64,000 nucleotides of DNA from an uncultured Erysipelotrichaceae bacterium (GTDB lineage Bacteria; Bacillota_I; Bacilli_A; Erysipelotrichales; Erysipelotrichaceae), in NCBI GenBank assembly GCA_945877405.1, contig CAMCSA010000004.1:1-64000 (forward strand), in the 5' to 3' direction. The number at the start of each line of letters is the position of its first letter. The stretch's first letter is position 1. A model generated the notes under the pieces. That model was given only the letters and a program-made list of their open reading frames with translations. It was not told the origin of the DNA and made no database searches. A program made the translations under genes and the position numbers. Below are positions 28,239 to 36,770 of this stretch, one piece after another.

Positions 28239-28901
28239 ATGAGAATGAGAAAGAAGAAGTGGGCTGATCCATATCTGGAAGCTCACCAGGATTATATTTT
28301 TGAAAATCCGATCGATTATAAGGGAAAGTGGAAACAGATTCTGAACTGTGAAAGACTCCATCTTGAAATCGGTATGGGAAAAGGATCCTATCTGATTCAG
28401 ATGGCATCCATGTATCCGGATGAAGGATGGATTGGTATGGAAAAGGACAGAAGTGCAGCTGCAGTTGCAGCCCGGGCAAAACTGGAAGGCGATGGCAATA
28501 CATCCAACAACAGAATGATTGCCGGGGATGCAAGAAACATTCTGGACTGGTTTGAAGATGGGGAAGTGGATGTCATTCATCTGAATTTTTCCGATCCATG
28601 GCCTAAGAAAAAATATCAGAAAAGACGTCTTTCTTCCTCTGAGTTTTTGAAAATCTACCGCACGATTCTATCGGAGCATGGTCAGATTCTGATGAAGACA
28701 GACAACCAGGACCTGTTTGAAGATTCCGTTCTGTATTTTCAGGAAAACGGGTTTATTCTGACTGATTTTTCTGTCAACTATCGCAGAAATGAACATCCGG
28801 AAGATGCCATCACAGAATATGAATCCAAGTTCATGGCAGAAGGTATGCCGATTTATCGCCTATGTGCAGTTGATACACAGAAAAACGGAGATCTGAGATG
28901 A
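28239..28901 (+). CDS. trmB: tRNA (guanine-46-N7)-methyltransferase TrmB
   Basis: 220 aa, family length. It methylates N7 of G46 in the tRNA variable loop. The family start MRMRKKKWADPYL, the SAM site HLEIGMGKGSYLIQMA, and the catalytic NFSDPWPKKKYQKRRL are all present, with YESKFMAEGMPIYRL at the end. AAAGGAAG precedes ATG 28239. It overlaps the lipoprotein gene by ATGA. A palindrome sits on its promoter. The assignment is secure. Confidence 0.96.
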   Translation: MRMRKKKWADPYLEAHQDYIFENPIDYKGKWKQILNCERLHLEIGMGKGSYLIQMASMYPDEGWIGMEKDRSAAAVAARAKLEGDGNTSNNRMIAGDARNILDWFEDGEVDVIHLNFSDPWPKKKYQKRRLSSSEFLKIYRTILSEHGQILMKTDNQDLFEDSVLYFQENGFILTDFSVNYRRNEHPEDAITEYESKFMAEGMPIYRLCAVDTQKNGDLR

Positions 28902-29608
28902 AACGGATGATCATTGCGCTGCTTTCCATGCTGATGCTGTGTGGATGCACGCAGTATGATTCCATCGATCTGCAGGGCAGACTGCAGGAACAGATTGATG
29001 CAGCACAAAGCTGGCAGGTCAGTGAAGCAACCAATTCCAAACCGTTTTATTCATATTACCTGCCTAGGGATATCGGAAGGTTTGAATCTACTGCTTCCGG
29101 GAATCTGTTCTGTATCGATGGGGTAAGAGTGGCGATGTCACTCAATACAGCTGCCATCATCAATACAATACTGTATCCATCCAAACTAGAAAAAACAGTG
29201 GAACTGACTGGCAAGACAAGAGTTGGCTATATGGAAAGTGAATACACGGACATCAATGGTGATGCTCATGCGTTTCAGGCTGCGATCTTTGATCTTGGCA
29301 ACACATATGCTGTAGGGTTTGTCAGTGATACGGTTCTTTTGCAGGCAACATGTACGGCATTACAGACAGGTTTCATCGCTGGACGTATGCTTCAGATTGC
29401 ACGCAGCCTGACCGTCAATACGGATCAGATTGTGACATATTATTCCAATCAGGTTCCGGAAATCAGTAATCAGGAAAAGGTGGAACTGTTTGATACACAG
29501 GCACCGGAAAACGGGAGAATTGAAGAACTGTTTGAAGATCATACAAGGATTGATTCCATTCCATCAGTTGACAATCAGACGCAATCGACTGAAAAAAGTA
29601 GCGATTAG
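28898..29608 (+). CDS. Hypothetical lipoprotein
   Basis: 236 aa. The N-terminus KRMIIALLSMLMLCGC is a lipoprotein signal peptide with lipobox LCGC, so the mature protein would be anchored by Cys17 on the outer face of the membrane. The rest is soluble, with a hydrophobic central part (AAIFDLGNTYAVGFVSDTV) and an acidic C-terminal tail. I recognise no domain. It is translationally coupled to trmB by ATGA but probably has no functional link with it; genes downstream concern the cell wall. Confidence 0.7.
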   Translation: MKRMIIALLSMLMLCGCTQYDSIDLQGRLQEQIDAAQSWQVSEATNSKPFYSYYLPRDIGRFESTASGNLFCIDGVRVAMSLNTAAIINTILYPSKLEKTVELTGKTRVGYMESEYTDINGDAHAFQAAIFDLGNTYAVGFVSDTVLLQATCTALQTGFIAGRMLQIARSLTVNTDQIVTYYSNQVPEISNQEKVELFDTQAPENGRIEELFEDHTRIDSIPSVDNQTQSTEKSSD

Positions 29609-29693
29609 CAGGACATATAAGGTATAATAAGTCATGATGTATGTTCGAAAATGATTCAATACATATGATATTGAAAGGAGTTAATAAATAACC

Positions 29694-30620
29694 ATGCTGA
29701 AGAAATTACAGAATCTGTTATTTGAAGAAGACGAAGACGATTTTGAAGAAGAGGAAGAGGAAATTGTTTCTTTACGTCCACAGCCACGTCCGAAAAAGGA
29801 AACAGTGCAGGTAAAACCTGCAGCTGCACCAAAGCCTGTAGAAACTGTTGAAACGGAAAAACCGAAGCAGTCCATGCAGAGAATAGATCTGACTCAGCCA
29901 GTTGAAACCGTCAAGCCAAGAAATGTGGAACCGGTAAAACCTGTACGGGTTGAAACAGCAAAACCAGTAAAGGTTGAAACAGTCAGACCAAAGCCGATCC
30001 AGGAAGTCAGCACACCTTCTGAATCACTGTTTGTGGATGATACACCAGCTCCAGTTACACCAAAGCCAAAGAAGCTTGGCATTACGGTGGATGATGTACC
30101 AGCACAGGCAAAACAGCCTGAACCAAAGCCTGCACATACTTCTGCAGTCCGTCCTTCCATCACGCCAAAACAGGCAAAGAAGGAACCGGTCAGAAATGAT
30201 GCAGGGTATGTATTCAGACCTGTCATCTCTCCGATTTTTGGTGTGGATGAAAAGGATCTGCATGCCTTAAAGACAACAACAAACAAAATCAGTGAAGTGG
30301 AAAAGCAGAAAACAAACGGTGTACGACCACAGATCATTTCGCCGATTTATGGTGCTGAAAGTGATAACGCAGCAAGCAATACAAAGGTTGCCCCGGAACC
30401 ATCCGCAAGACGTGAAACTGTTGTTTCTCAGCCTCGATCTAGATCCATGGAAGATACGATTCCTGAATTCTCTTTAGATGATATTCTGAAGGTCAAAGAT
30501 GAGGAAATAAAGAAGGGGGCTGAAAGAAAGGCTACAGCCATGCCTGCTTTCCCGGATCTTGATTTTGACGATGATGAAGATGACAAGACGATTCTCATCA
30601 AAAGAAGTGATGTGAAATAA
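29694..30620 (+). CDS. Disordered acidic/proline-lysine-rich protein with ISPI(F/Y)G motifs
   Basis: 308 aa. It begins with a short amphipathic segment MLKKLQNLLF, then an acidic run (EDEDDFEEEEEEI), a long Pro/Lys/Val-rich disordered linker with repeated KPVxVETV units, and a Lys/Asp tail. Two copies of a conserved-looking motif occur: RPVISPIFG (residues 175-183) and RPQIISPIYG (211-220). AAAGGAG lies 11 bases upstream. It ends 1 base before murC, so the two are cotranscribed. Function is unknown; the motif repeats in an otherwise low-complexity protein suggest a binding platform, perhaps in envelope growth or division. Confidence 0.65.
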   Translation: MLKKLQNLLFEEDEDDFEEEEEEIVSLRPQPRPKKETVQVKPAAAPKPVETVETEKPKQSMQRIDLTQPVETVKPRNVEPVKPVRVETAKPVKVETVRPKPIQEVSTPSESLFVDDTPAPVTPKPKKLGITVDDVPAQAKQPEPKPAHTSAVRPSITPKQAKKEPVRNDAGYVFRPVISPIFGVDEKDLHALKTTTNKISEVEKQKTNGVRPQIISPIYGAESDNAASNTKVAPEPSARRETVVSQPRSRSMEDTIPEFSLDDILKVKDEEIKKGAERKATAMPAFPDLDFDDDEDDKTILIKRSDVK

Positions 30621-30621
30621 T

Positions 30622-31950
30622 ATGACAGGAACACCTGTATATTACTTCATCGGCATCAAAGGCACAGGCATGTCTTCCTTAGCGTGCATGCTCAAAGACC
30701 TTGGCTATGAAGTGTGCGGATCCGACCTTGCAAAACATTTCTTTACGGAAGATGTTCTTGTGGAAAGAAATATTCCGATCTATGAATTTGATCCTGCCAA
30801 TATCAAAGATGGCATGCATGTCATCATCGGAAATGCATTTTTAGAAGATTTCCCGGAAGTAGTTGCCGCAAGAAGCAACCCGACATGTATCTGTGAAAGA
30901 TACCATGAATTCCTTGGTACATTCCTGCAGAAATACAGACTCGTATCGATTGCAGGCTCCCATGGTAAGACTACAACAACCGGTATGCTGGCATCCGTCA
31001 TGAAGGAATTTGGTGAAACCGGATGGCTGATTGGAGATGGCACAGGTCATCTGAGCCAGGATACACAGTATTTCTGCCTGGAATCGTGTGAATTCCGCAG
31101 GCACTTCCTTGCTTATCATCCAGAATATGCCATCATCACCAATGTGGAAATCGATCATGTTGACTACTTTAAGGATGAAGCCGATTATCGCAGTGCCTAT
31201 GAGCAGTTCATTCCGAATGTATCAAAGGCAGTTGTCATCTATGGTGAGGACAGCCAGGCTCGTATGCTTGATTTTTCAGGCAGGAAGCATTACTGGTATG
31301 GCCTTGAAGAAAATGATGACATTCAGGCAGTCAATGTTGAAGAAACAGAAAACGGCATGCATTTTGATGTGAAGTTTGAAGGCAGGATGTATGCCCACTT
31401 CGATCTGCCGTTTGTCGGTCATCATCTGCTTCTGAATTCTCTTGCGGTCATCGGTATCTGCATTCTGGAAGGTGTTGATCCATCCTTAATTGAAAAGGGA
31501 CTGTCTTCCTTCCAGGGAGTCAAGAGAAGATTTGCAGTGGAAAAACATGGAGATAGCATCTTTGTGGATGACTATGCACATCATCCAACAGAAGTAGCAG
31601 TCACGATTGATACTGCCCGCAGACGTTTCCCGAATCAGAAGCTGATTGCGATCTTTAAACCACACAGGGCATCACGCGTTCTGTATTTTGCGGATGATTT
31701 TGCTTCCGCATTGTCCAAAGCAGATGAAGTATATCTTTGTGAGTTTACTTCCATTGATGACAAGCAGGATGGAACTGATATTGATATCACATATCTTGCA
31801 GACAAGATCCCAGGATCACAGATTCTGAGTGAAGATCGCACTGGTGCAAAGGTACTGGCTGAAAAAGCTCCTGCATGCTATCTGTTCATGTCAAGTAAGG
31901 ACATCTATGGTCTGGCTGAGCAGGTCAAGGAAGAAATTGACAGAAAATGA
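30622..31950 (+). CDS. murC: UDP-N-acetylmuramate--L-alanine ligase
   Basis: 442 aa. It adds L-Ala to UDP-MurNAc, the first peptide step of peptidoglycan precursor synthesis in the cytoplasm. The N-terminal Rossmann domain shows YYFIGIKGTGMSSLA, the ATP loop is SIAGSHGKTTTTGML, the central domain has TNVEIDHVDYF, and the C-terminal domain starts around KRRFAVEKHGDSIFVDDYAHHPTE. It follows the disordered protein gene directly and ends in a terminator; it is separate from any dcw cluster, as in many Firmicutes. Confidence 0.96.
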   Translation: MTGTPVYYFIGIKGTGMSSLACMLKDLGYEVCGSDLAKHFFTEDVLVERNIPIYEFDPANIKDGMHVIIGNAFLEDFPEVVAARSNPTCICERYHEFLGTFLQKYRLVSIAGSHGKTTTTGMLASVMKEFGETGWLIGDGTGHLSQDTQYFCLESCEFRRHFLAYHPEYAIITNVEIDHVDYFKDEADYRSAYEQFIPNVSKAVVIYGEDSQARMLDFSGRKHYWYGLEENDDIQAVNVEETENGMHFDVKFEGRMYAHFDLPFVGHHLLLNSLAVIGICILEGVDPSLIEKGLSSFQGVKRRFAVEKHGDSIFVDDYAHHPTEVAVTIDTARRRFPNQKLIAIFKPHRASRVLYFADDFASALSKADEVYLCEFTSIDDKQDGTDIDITYLADKIPGSQILSEDRTGAKVLAEKAPACYLFMSSKDIYGLAEQVKEEIDRK

Positions 31951-31957
31951 AACAATG

Positions 31958-31990
31958 AAGAAGATTGAGTCAGATTCGATCTTCTTTTTG
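31958..31990 (+). terminator. Terminator after murC
   Basis: AGAAGAT/ATCTTCT stem with a 13-base loop and TTTTTG. Confidence 0.75.
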
Positions 31991-32052
31991 TATCATCTTT
32001 TCATATGTGAATGAAACTGTCATAATAGTTGCTGGAAGGTAAAAAAAAGAGT

Positions 32053-32910
32053 ATGAAACAGAACAGAAAAACAACATGGATTACACTGGCTCTGATCTGC
32101 TGCCTTGTTCTTGTGGCAGTCGGTCTGTATCTGAATATGAAACCACAGCAGGATCGGGTACATGTACCAGATAATCATTCCTCTATTGCATCTGTAGTAG
32201 AACCTGAACCGGAGCCTGACTATGGTCCTGAAAATGCTGCCTACTATAAGAAGTATTTTGAAGATAACCGTGCAATCAACCCTGATTATATCGGCACTGT
32301 CTTTTTTGACAGTAACCTCATCAACCAGCCTGTTGTGCAGTGTCTGGATAACAGCTATTATCTGCGACGTAACTGGCAGACACTGGAATATGATGAAGCC
32401 GGTGCAAATTTCATGGATTACGAGTGTAGAAATGACAGTCAGAATATCATCATCTATGGTCATTATGCCTATCCATCCTATGATCCATCCAGAAAACTGC
32501 GCTTTACACCTCTTGCACAACTGCTGCAACCTGAAAACTATAAAGCAAATAAAACCGTTTATCTGCTGCTGGAAAATGAGATTCGTGAATATGTGATCTG
32601 CTCGGTGTATTTTACGGATCTGATCAGTTCGGATGGCGTGTATTACACACAGTATGAAGAGCAGTATAACCTGGCTGATTTCTATGAAGATTACTTCAGT
32701 ACATATCATGATCGGGTCAAAAGCAAGCAGTTATATGAAACAGGCGAAGATTTCAGCTATGCAGATCATCTGCTGACATTGCAGACATGCGTGGAAAACC
32801 GTCCGGATCAAAGAGAAATCATTGTCTGCAGACAGGTGAACATATATCCGATTACAGATCGGTGTGATTTTGCAATGCGTGAAATGATTGACAGTGAAAG
32901 AGCAGGTTGA
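32053..32910 (+). CDS. Class B sortase
   Basis: ATG 32053 is chosen (GGAAGGT upstream; the track starts at an in-frame TTG), giving 285 aa. An N-terminal membrane anchor (WITLALICCLVLVAVGLYL) places the enzyme outside the membrane. Catalytic residues are His137 in IIYGHYAYP, Cys246 in LTLQTCVE and Arg254 in QREIIVCRQV. The SrtB-like features are the H-Y-A and TLxTC spacing and the long helical insert (LADFYEDYFSTYHDR) between strands. Sortase B enzymes attach proteins with NPQTN-like signals or build pili. No substrate gene is adjacent, so the target is elsewhere. The annotation as sortase is sure; the subclass is likely. Confidence 0.9.
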   Translation: MKQNRKTTWITLALICCLVLVAVGLYLNMKPQQDRVHVPDNHSSIASVVEPEPEPDYGPENAAYYKKYFEDNRAINPDYIGTVFFDSNLINQPVVQCLDNSYYLRRNWQTLEYDEAGANFMDYECRNDSQNIIIYGHYAYPSYDPSRKLRFTPLAQLLQPENYKANKTVYLLLENEIREYVICSVYFTDLISSDGVYYTQYEEQYNLADFYEDYFSTYHDRVKSKQLYETGEDFSYADHLLTLQTCVENRPDQREIIVCRQVNIYPITDRCDFAMREMIDSERAG

Positions 32911-32912
32911 TC

Positions 32913-33668
32913 ATGGTGGAGCATGATACGTTAGCCCGGACTGTGACCAAGGCAGGAATGATTCTTTTGGAAAACGGGGCAGAAACAAACAGGGTGGAAG
33001 ATACGATGCAAAGACTGTGTAAGGCTTATGGAGCAACAATTGTGGATACCTATGCAACACCGACTCTGCTGATTGTATCGTTTACACTGAATGGACAGCT
33101 TGTCCATAATATCAAACGCATTCATATTCAATCTACCAATCTGGCACGTATTGATGCGGTCAATTCTTTATCCAGGCAGGCATGTGCAGGACTATTGTCA
33201 TGCCAGCAGCTGGATGAAAAACTGGATGAGGTCAAGGCATACAGACCATATTCCATTCCAGCAAGAATTCTTGGTGCATCTGTATGTACATTCGGATTTG
33301 CTCTGTTTTTCCATGGAACATTGCCGGATGCCATCTGTTCCTTTGTCATTGGTGCAGTTGTTCAGGCATTTATGATCATGCTGAACCGGTATCATATTTC
33401 TGCCGTGTTCCGGAATATCCTTGGTGGGGCATTGCTCAGTGGCCTGTCAGTCACAGCTTCCAGATTCATTCCGGTAACAGGCAGTACGGTATCCATATCC
33501 GTTCTCATGCTGCTTGTACCAGGACTGGCAATCACAAATGCAATCCGGGATTCGGTGAATGGGGATCTTGTAGCGGGTCTAGCAAGAGGGCTGGAAAGCA
33601 TACTGACAGCCATTTCCATTGCGGTAGGAAGCGGCTTTATTCTTCTGTTACTGGGAGGTGGCTTATGA
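32913..33668 (+). CDS. Threonine/serine exporter, ThrE N-terminal-like (DUF1212)
   Basis: 251 aa from ATG 32913 (an in-frame TTG at 32907 is the track start). The soluble N-terminal part with GMILLENGAETNRVEDTMQRL is the ThrE/YjjP signature, followed by about five membrane segments. Split ThrE exporters consist of this YjjP-like subunit and a YjjB-like partner, which follows here with an ATGA overlap. They export threonine and serine, or succinate in E. coli. The start lies 2 bases after the sortase stop, so the genes probably share a transcript. Confidence 0.85.
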   Translation: MVEHDTLARTVTKAGMILLENGAETNRVEDTMQRLCKAYGATIVDTYATPTLLIVSFTLNGQLVHNIKRIHIQSTNLARIDAVNSLSRQACAGLLSCQQLDEKLDEVKAYRPYSIPARILGASVCTFGFALFFHGTLPDAICSFVIGAVVQAFMIMLNRYHISAVFRNILGGALLSGLSVTASRFIPVTGSTVSISVLMLLVPGLAITNAIRDSVNGDLVAGLARGLESILTAISIAVGSGFILLLLGGGL

Positions 33669-34099
33669 GTGGACTGTACGCTTTTCTTGCCTCCCTTGGC
33701 TTTGCGGTACTGTTCAATGTGCCGAAAAACCGGTTATTCTATGCAGGACTGGCAGGGGGAATCGGAGGAAGTGTTTATGGATTTGCATTGTATTGTGGCA
33801 GCAGTGAAACCATTGCTTTATTATATGCTTCCATATCTCTTTCTATGGTTTCAGAAATCATGGCGCGTCTTCTGCGCTGTCCATCGACGATGTTTCTGAT
33901 CAGTGCACTGATTCCATTTGTTCCAGGTGGTGGAGCATATTATACCGTTCTTTCCATCATTGAAAAAAACAATGAGCTGGCTTTACACTATGGTCTTTCT
34001 GTCATAGCACAGGCTGGGGCAATTGTCCTTGGCTGTGTTCTTGTCACGGGGGCATTTGCCATGATCAGATCATTTGAAATCCATCGCCACAAGGCTTGA
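33665..34099 (+). CDS. Threonine/serine exporter, ThrE C-terminal-like (YjjB type)
   Basis: The track lists only a longer out-of-place ORF; GGGAGGTGGCTT before ATG 33665 gives 144 aa. It has four membrane segments and the motif STMFLISALIPFVPGGGAYYTVL, typical of the YjjB/DUF3815 small subunit. It overlaps the larger subunit gene by ATGA, and both together form one transporter. The pdp promoter starts inside its last codons. Confidence 0.85.
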   Translation: MSGLYAFLASLGFAVLFNVPKNRLFYAGLAGGIGGSVYGFALYCGSSETIALLYASISLSMVSEIMARLLRCPSTMFLISALIPFVPGGGAYYTVLSIIEKNNELALHYGLSVIAQAGAIVLGCVLVTGAFAMIRSFEIHRHKA

Positions 34100-34125
34100 A
34101 ACCGTTTACATTTTAGAGGATAATA
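34097..34125 (+). promoter_or_regulatory. Promoter of pyrimidine nucleoside phosphorylase gene
   Basis: TTGAAA, 17-base spacer, GATAAT; the -35 overlaps the stop codon of the exporter subunit. Confidence 0.6.
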
Positions 34126-34165
34126 TAGATGTATTGATTCCTTTAACTGAAAGACAGGTGAAAAT

Positions 34166-35494
34166 ATGAGATTTGTAGATCTGATTGAAAAGAAGGCAGA
34201 TGGTTTTTCGCTTTCAAAAGAAGAAATTGAATTCATGGTAAATGGCTTTACGGATGGTTCCATTCCAGACTATCAGATGAGTGCGATGATGATGGCAATT
34301 CTGCAGAAAGATATGAATGATCAGGAAACAGCAGATCTTACCATGGCAATGATGCATTCTGGTGAAGTTGTGGATCTTTCTGATCTGCCTGGTGTCAAAC
34401 TCGATAAACATTCCACTGGAGGCGTAGGAGATACGACAACACTTGTTGTCGCACCGCTTGTTGCTTCCTGTGGTGGTACGGTTGCGAAAATGAGCGGGCG
34501 GGGCCTTGGCCATACAGGCGGCACACTGGATAAACTGGAATCCATTCCTGGTACGGATGTGGAAATACCACTGGATCAGTTCAAGAATATTGTACGTCAG
34601 TGTGGTGTAGCGGTAATCGGGCAGTCAGCAGATCTGGACCCTGCAGATAAGAAGATGTATGCATTACGTGATGTTACCGCAACGGTACGCTCCATTCCAT
34701 TAATTGCATCATCCATCATGTCCAAAAAACTGGCAAGTGGGGCAGATGGCATTGTTCTGGATGTCAAAACCGGAACAGGTGCGTTTATGCGTACGGTTGA
34801 AGAAGCAAAGCGGCTTGCAAAAACAATGGTATCCATCGGTGTGTTGACTGGCAAAAAGGTAACGGCACTCATCACAGATATGAATCAGCCGCTTGGTAAT
34901 GCAGTTGGAAATGCATTGGAAGTCAAAGAAGCAGTGGAACTGTTAAGTGGAAAGATTGCAGAAACGGATCCGTTATTTCAGGTATGCATGCTTCTTGGAA
35001 GTCATATGCTGATGATGGCTGGGATTGCAGAAGATGCAAAGACAGCAGAAACAATGCTGAAGGAAAGGATTGCAGATGGCAGTGGGCTGAAACGTCTGCA
35101 GCAGATGATTTCACTACAGGGTGGAGATGCCTCTTACCTGACGGTTGAAAACATGGAACAGCTGACAGATGTCAGAAAGCGGATGGATGTTGCTGCCTTA
35201 TGTGATGGTTATGTTTCTTCCATGATGGCAGAAAAGATCGGTACGGCGGCTCAGATGCTAGGAGCAGGAAGAGCAGTCAAAACCGATGTCATAGATCCTT
35301 CTGTAGGACTTGTCATGAAGGTCAGATGCGGGGATTATGTTCATAAAGGGGATCCGTTATGTACACTGTATGTCAATGATGAGACGCATCTCAAACAGGT
35401 ACAGAAACTGCTGTATGAAGCAATCCGTATCTCAGAAGTCAGACAGCAGGTCAATCCGATGATTCATGCGATCATTACTGCTGAAGACTTATAA
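34166..35494 (+). CDS. pdp: Pyrimidine-nucleoside (thymidine) phosphorylase
   Basis: 442 aa. It splits uridine, thymidine or deoxyuridine with phosphate into base and (deoxy)ribose-1-phosphate, a salvage route. Seen are MRFVDLIEKKADG at the start, the phosphate loop KLDKHSTGGVGDTTTLV and the family signature SGRGLGHTGGTLDKLESIPG. The C-terminal alpha/beta domain with GRAVKTDVIDPSVGL is complete. A distinction between Pdp and DeoA is not possible by eye; Firmicutes usually have Pdp. It is a single-gene unit with its own promoter and terminator. Confidence 0.93.
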   Translation: MRFVDLIEKKADGFSLSKEEIEFMVNGFTDGSIPDYQMSAMMMAILQKDMNDQETADLTMAMMHSGEVVDLSDLPGVKLDKHSTGGVGDTTTLVVAPLVASCGGTVAKMSGRGLGHTGGTLDKLESIPGTDVEIPLDQFKNIVRQCGVAVIGQSADLDPADKKMYALRDVTATVRSIPLIASSIMSKKLASGADGIVLDVKTGTGAFMRTVEEAKRLAKTMVSIGVLTGKKVTALITDMNQPLGNAVGNALEVKEAVELLSGKIAETDPLFQVCMLLGSHMLMMAGIAEDAKTAETMLKERIADGSGLKRLQQMISLQGGDASYLTVENMEQLTDVRKRMDVAALCDGYVSSMMAEKIGTAAQMLGAGRAVKTDVIDPSVGLVMKVRCGDYVHKGDPLCTLYVNDETHLKQVQKLLYEAIRISEVRQQVNPMIHAIITAEDL

Positions 35495-35501
35495 GGAAAT
35501 C

Positions 35502-35523
35502 AAAAGGGCCGATGGCCCTTTTA
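35502..35523. terminator. Bidirectional terminator between pdp and the 158-aa gene
   Basis: AAAAGGGCC gat GGCCCTTTT: a perfect 9-bp stem with A- and T-runs on both sides, serving the + gene pdp and the convergent minus gene. Confidence 0.85.
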
Positions 35524-36000
35524 TCATAGTTCTCTCAATTTTTCCAGAATGGTGCGTGCTTCCTGTTCACTCAGATACTGAATTCCTTTTTTTGGGTCTC
35601 TGCGCAGGATGATCGCAACACCGCGTGCACTTGGATCACGATCTGCCAATACCGCAAGGGAATCATCATAACGCTGACTTGGTGTCTGCGATGCATTGTA
35701 GATGATGCGATATTCACTGCCTAAAGAAGGCATGGAAAGTTCAATCAGTTCGCGGTGATCATTGTATGGATCATCAAACTGTTCCCGGATGATTTTGTTT
35801 GTTTCAAAGAAAATCGTGTCAATGTAATGTTCGGAAGTATGATGGACATCCACTGTCTTTTTCGTACTGTCCGTATAGTATGTACGCATGACCAGTGACC
35901 CTTTGCAGATGATCGGACTGGAAGATCCATAGAAGGCAACAGTAAATACTTTATGAATGCTGTAATCAAACGGATAGTAATAAGACCTTGTTTCTGACAT
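35524..36000 (-). CDS. Hypothetical 158-aa protein
   Basis: The minus-strand start MSETRSYYYPFDYSIHK at 36000 has AACAGGAG upstream; the track ORF begins 13 codons too early. The protein is soluble, slightly acidic, without signal peptide or membrane segment. It looks like a small mixed alpha/beta protein with an AIILRRDPKKGIQYL C-terminal part, and no domain was recognised. It is transcribed alone, divergently from the ComB-like gene, with overlapping promoters. Function unknown. Confidence 0.6.
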   Translation of the reverse strand: MSETRSYYYPFDYSIHKVFTVAFYGSSSPIICKGSLVMRTYYTDSTKKTVDVHHTSEHYIDTIFFETNKIIREQFDDPYNDHRELIELSMPSLGSEYRIIYNASQTPSQRYDDSLAVLADRDPSARGVAIILRRDPKKGIQYLSEQEARTILEKLREL

Positions 36001-36018
36001 CGTTTTTCTCCTGTTAAT

Positions 36019-36061
36019 AATATAAGACAAACACGACAATGAATCAAGTTGCGTGTATAAT
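36019..36061. promoter_or_regulatory. Face-to-face promoters of the 158-aa gene (-) and comB-like gene (+)
   Basis: Minus strand: TTGATT (36047-36042), 17-base spacer, TATATT (36024-36019). Plus strand: TATAAT at 36056-36061 preceded by TG, with a weak -35 ACGACA at 36033. The two promoters interleave, so they are likely to interfere with each other. Confidence 0.6.
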
Positions 36062-36080
36062 AACAGGCGGAGAATCAGAT

Positions 36081-36770
36081 ATGAATATCACAGTGGAAAA
36101 AAGAGTGGAAGGTGCAAAGAAAGCAGTCGGCCTGACGGTCATGATTGATGTGTTCCGTGCCTTTACACTGGAAGCATATGCCTTTGATCAGGGATGTGAA
36201 AAGATCATTCTTGTATCATCCATTCATCAGGCATTTGCTTTAAAACAGAAGCATCCTGAATATGTTCTGGTTGGAGAAAGGGATGGTGTCAGGATTGAAG
36301 GATTTGACTTTGGAAATTCTCCTTCGATCATACGATCCGTGGATCTGAGTGGTAAGACACTTGTGCATACAACAACCAATGGTGTAAGTGGAATTCATCA
36401 TGCAAAGCACGCTTCTTCCATTGTAACAGGTGCATTTGTCAATGCGGCTGCTACTGTCCGTTATATAAAGAATCAGAATCCTGCAACCGTAAGCCTTGTT
36501 GCGATGGGATGGAAAGAAAGAGATACGGAAGAAGATCTGTTATGTGCAGAATATATGAAGAGTTTATTACAGGGAAGAAAGATGGAAGATATCGATGAAA
36601 GACTTCAACAGTTACGTGATCAGGAAGGAAAGAAGTTCTTCAATCCAGCTACCCAGGATATTTTTCCAGAAGCGGATTTTTCTGCCTGTATTGCCAGAGA
36701 TATTTTTGATTTTGCGATCGTGATTGAAAGAGGAGAAGAATATGATACAGCCAGATGCATCCATGCATAA
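36081..36770 (+). CDS. 2-phosphosulfolactate phosphatase-like protein (ComB family)
   Basis: 229 aa from ATG 36081; the track start is an upstream in-frame ATG without a site. The conserved MIDVFRAFT, GERDGVRIEGFDFGNSP and TTTNGVSGI motifs are those of ComB, a Mg2+-dependent phosphatase of coenzyme M biosynthesis in archaea. In Firmicutes ComB homologues occur without the coenzyme M pathway, so the substrate is uncertain. It overlaps the following HAD phosphatase gene by 29 bases, which implies coupling. Confidence 0.85.
   Translation: MNITVEKRVEGAKKAVGLTVMIDVFRAFTLEAYAFDQGCEKIILVSSIHQAFALKQKHPEYVLVGERDGVRIEGFDFGNSPSIIRSVDLSGKTLVHTTTNGVSGIHHAKHASSIVTGAFVNAAATVRYIKNQNPATVSLVAMGWKERDTEEDLLCAEYMKSLLQGRKMEDIDERLQQLRDQEGKKFFNPATQDIFPEADFSACIARDIFDFAIVIERGEEYDTARCIHA

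Noticed and set aside
29894-30337. 147-aa minus-strand ORF in the disordered protein gene
   Set aside because: Ser/Thr/Gly/Phe-rich shadow of the Pro/Lys repeats; no ribosome site.
33284-33664. N-terminal extension of the 271-aa ORF before the YjjB-like subunit
   Set aside because: It overlaps the ThrE-like gene out of frame; GGGAGGTGG and ATG 33665 with the ATGA junction define the true start.
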